Source: Bacillota bacterium (GTDB taxonomy: Bacteria; Bacillota; UBA4882; UBA8346). From it: a stretch of DNA of 64,000 nucleotides. The stretch spans positions 136,244 to 200,243 of the forward strand of contig JAEXDA010000019.1 of NCBI GenBank assembly GCA_023401925.1, written 5' to 3'. The position numbers were made by a program, and so were the translations under genes. Positions 62,555 to 64,000 of this stretch are shown here, piece by piece. Under the pieces are notes generated by a model. That model ran no database searches, was not told the origin of the DNA, and saw only the letters and a list, made by a program, of their open reading frames with translations. The stretch's first letter is position 1. Each line of letters opens with the position of its first letter.

Positions 62555-63616
62555 TTATAAACTAAGTACTTTGTTTCTGACGGCTTCAATTACTTTTTCG
62601 GAAGCTGATGAGTTGAAGTATACACTGTTTGTAGTTAATCCTATGCGTATAGTGTACATTTTTGTGATATTATTTTCAACTACCGGAAAACTAATATAAC
62701 CCCTTAGGTATTTAATGTAGGGTTTGATAGCGTTAAAAAGGGCTTGATTTCTTAAATCTCCGCCCTCCATCATCCCCATCGAAATTTTATCCATCCCGGC
62801 CAATACTAGAGCAATAAAAGGGATAGTCTGATCCTTAAATAATTTTCCGACTGCATTTAACTGAGTCATTAATGCCATTGAATCAGAGTTGGCAAAATAA
62901 TTATTAACTGCCTCCAGTACCAGAACCATTGCTTCTGCTTTATTTGAATCGACATTTTCAAATAAACGCTCCGGATGGGATAAAGTTTCGATCAATTTAC
63001 CATCCAATTCTTTTACTAACTTTTCAACCATAGTATCTGTAAAATTTTCCACTTTGGCTATAGTGACATCGTCATCGGGAATGAATTTTTTTCGAATAGC
63101 CGATAAAATTTTTGATGCCAGTTTAGGTTCACTTCGAATTTCGATAAAATCATTGTTCGTTGAAATTAAAACCGTAACAAAAGTTATCTTAGGAACAGTA
63201 GAACTTGATATTCCATAAACGCGTCGACTAAACCCCGTTCTAACAACAAAACGGGCCAAATGTTCCCCTTCTTTTATTTCGGTCATTCCAACAAAAGTAG
63301 GCGTATTCGAAATTTCTGTTTCTAACGGAATGCAAACCGCCATTTTTTCATCAGGAATAACCAAATTCTCTTTGGCTTTATAAAAAACATACCATGTTAC
63401 GGATGTTTGCCCTGCGAAGATATAACCCTTCAGTTTATCGGATATTTCCGACTTTATTTTTGGAGACTCCTCCATTTTGGCCCACAATTGCGATCCAATC
63501 CCATTTTCTGAGCCTCTATGTTTCTTAATATTAAGTTCCTCTGCAAGCGGCTCTAAATATTCTTCATTAATTTCCATCATATCGGGATTAAAAATCAATT
63601 GCTGAAGTTCCGCCAT
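62555..63616 (-). CDS. Hypothetical protein, 353 residues, first gene of an unknown cassette
   Basis: ATG 63616 behind GGGAGG. Mixed alpha/beta, no signal peptide, no membrane helices and no known motif. Segments: KLKGYIFAGQTSVTWYVFYKAKE, KMAVCIPLETEISNTPTFVGM, EGEHLARFVVRTGFSRRVYG, ending KVIEAVRNKVLSL. The C-terminal part (TKMYTIRIGLTTNSVYFNSS) partly mirrors the N-terminal one, so an internal duplication is possible. Low GC. Co-transcribed with the zinc-ribbon gene. Confidence 0.6.
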   Translation of the reverse strand: MAELQQLIFNPDMMEINEEYLEPLAEELNIKKHRGSENGIGSQLWAKMEESPKIKSEISDKLKGYIFAGQTSVTWYVFYKAKENLVIPDEKMAVCIPLETEISNTPTFVGMTEIKEGEHLARFVVRTGFSRRVYGISSSTVPKITFVTVLISTNNDFIEIRSEPKLASKILSAIRKKFIPDDDVTIAKVENFTDTMVEKLVKELDGKLIETLSHPERLFENVDSNKAEAMVLVLEAVNNYFANSDSMALMTQLNAVGKLFKDQTIPFIALVLAGMDKISMGMMEGGDLRNQALFNAIKPYIKYLRGYISFPVVENNITKMYTIRIGLTTNSVYFNSSASEKVIEAVRNKVLSL

Positions 63617-64000
63617 AGATCCTCCCAAATATTCAAATTATGATCTAAATTTCTAGAAAATTACTATAAATCCTTTTTAAGTTCAGAATAAAATTTCCGT
63701 TCTGAAAATTCACCCGTGCACAACACTAACCTCTTCTGGCGGTCTGTGCCCCTCACCCCTCTGTTCATTCATAGCAGCGGCCCTCTCCCATTTCACGCTA
63801 TTCATTACCTACAACGTTTCCAGGAAATTCAAGTCAATCTCCGCCGCGGGTTAATTCGTGTTCATCGAACACGCCCACACGGCTAGGCAATTAAAAACTT
63901 TCTAAATCCCCTCTGGGGATCGGCTAATCTTTGCCACTCATTGCTTCGAAGCATCACGGAGCCCGGTAAATCCGGGCTTTAAAACGCTTTTTGCTACTTA
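63617..64000 (-). ncRNA. Hairpin-rich non-coding stretch, possible structured RNA
   Basis: About 380 bases, no gene. Perfect hairpins follow each other: CGTGTTC-atc-GAACACG (63857-63873), ATCCCC-tct-GGGGAT (about 63906-63920), TTGCTTCGAAGCA (about 63941-63953) and AGCCCGG-taaat-CCGGGCT (about 63960-63979). The number and spacing of perfect stems suggests a structured RNA or the end of a mobile element; strand and identity are unknown and the window ends here. Confidence 0.35.

Overview
The window looks like a chromosome segment of a Bacillota (Firmicutes) bacterium. The evidence is strong AGGAGG-type ribosome binding sites, a T-box and a ZTP riboswitch, a LevR/sigma-54 sugar PTS, a Spo0E-like phosphatase (suggesting a spore former) and AT-rich intergenic DNA. 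Genus and species cannot be fixed from the sequence. The ABC binding protein has an ordinary signal peptide and no lipobox, which would suit a diderm Firmicute, but this is only a hint. No rRNA, tRNA, CRISPR array or intact transposase was seen.

Region 1 (1-7067) is a gene graveyard with a few intact genes. It has the start of a GHL10-type glycoside hydrolase, an intact aldo/keto reductase plus flavodoxin-ferredoxin pair with a divergent TetR regulator, two broken histidine kinase ATPase domains, a truncated GC-rich alpha/beta hydrolase, a multiply frameshifted NAD(P)-binding gene, a dispersed repeat and a MITE-like insertion.

Region 2 (7068-20562) is one functional unit. A 12-gene minus-strand operon (Crh/HPr-like protein, HPr, Enzyme I, mannose-family EIIA/EIIC/EIID, NagA, EIIB, two half-size ChrA transporters, NagB, aldose epimerase) starts at a near-perfect sigma-54 promoter at 16272-16288. 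The divergent genes are rpoN and a LevR-type activator. The operon would import and phosphorylate an amino sugar, probably N-acetylglucosamine or a relative, deacetylate it and deaminate it to fructose-6-phosphate.

Region 3 (20660-29880) holds a MATE pump and a carbohydrate ABC importer (two permeases and a binding protein, no ATPase) with a tandem-domain cyclase, a SorC regulator and a PfkB sugar kinase.

Region 4 (30366-41625) is mixed: a Nudix-aminoglycoside adenylyltransferase fusion coupled to a DUF3795 protein, two Uma2 proteins (one fused to a Phd-like antitoxin domain), an orphan T-box leader, a secreted metallophosphoesterase, a methyltransferase, an aminotransferase, an acetyltransferase, a creatininase fragment, a lipoprotein and a Crp/Fnr regulator.

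Region 5 (41628-46276) is a five-gene operon (AICAR transformylase, alpha/beta hydrolase, PHP phosphoesterase, GNAT, ArgC) behind a sigma-A promoter and a ZTP riboswitch with an overlapping terminator. A divergent marR gene has a perfect palindrome over its own promoter.

Region 6 (46380-61603) carries mostly single genes: PNPOx-like, DUF2461, Spo0E-like, XRE, EEP nuclease, radical SAM, truncated Fpg/Nei, GNAT, WYL regulator, STAS-like, pentapeptide, cyclophilin, dienelactone hydrolase, Nudix, C39-like peptidase, PKD protein and PanE. Two paired REP-like palindromes flank 48700-51880.

Region 7 (61715-64000) has an unrecognised low-GC cassette. A zinc-ribbon ORF runs into a slippery A9 tract and continues in the -1 frame. 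It is followed at the window edge by a hairpin-rich non-coding stretch.
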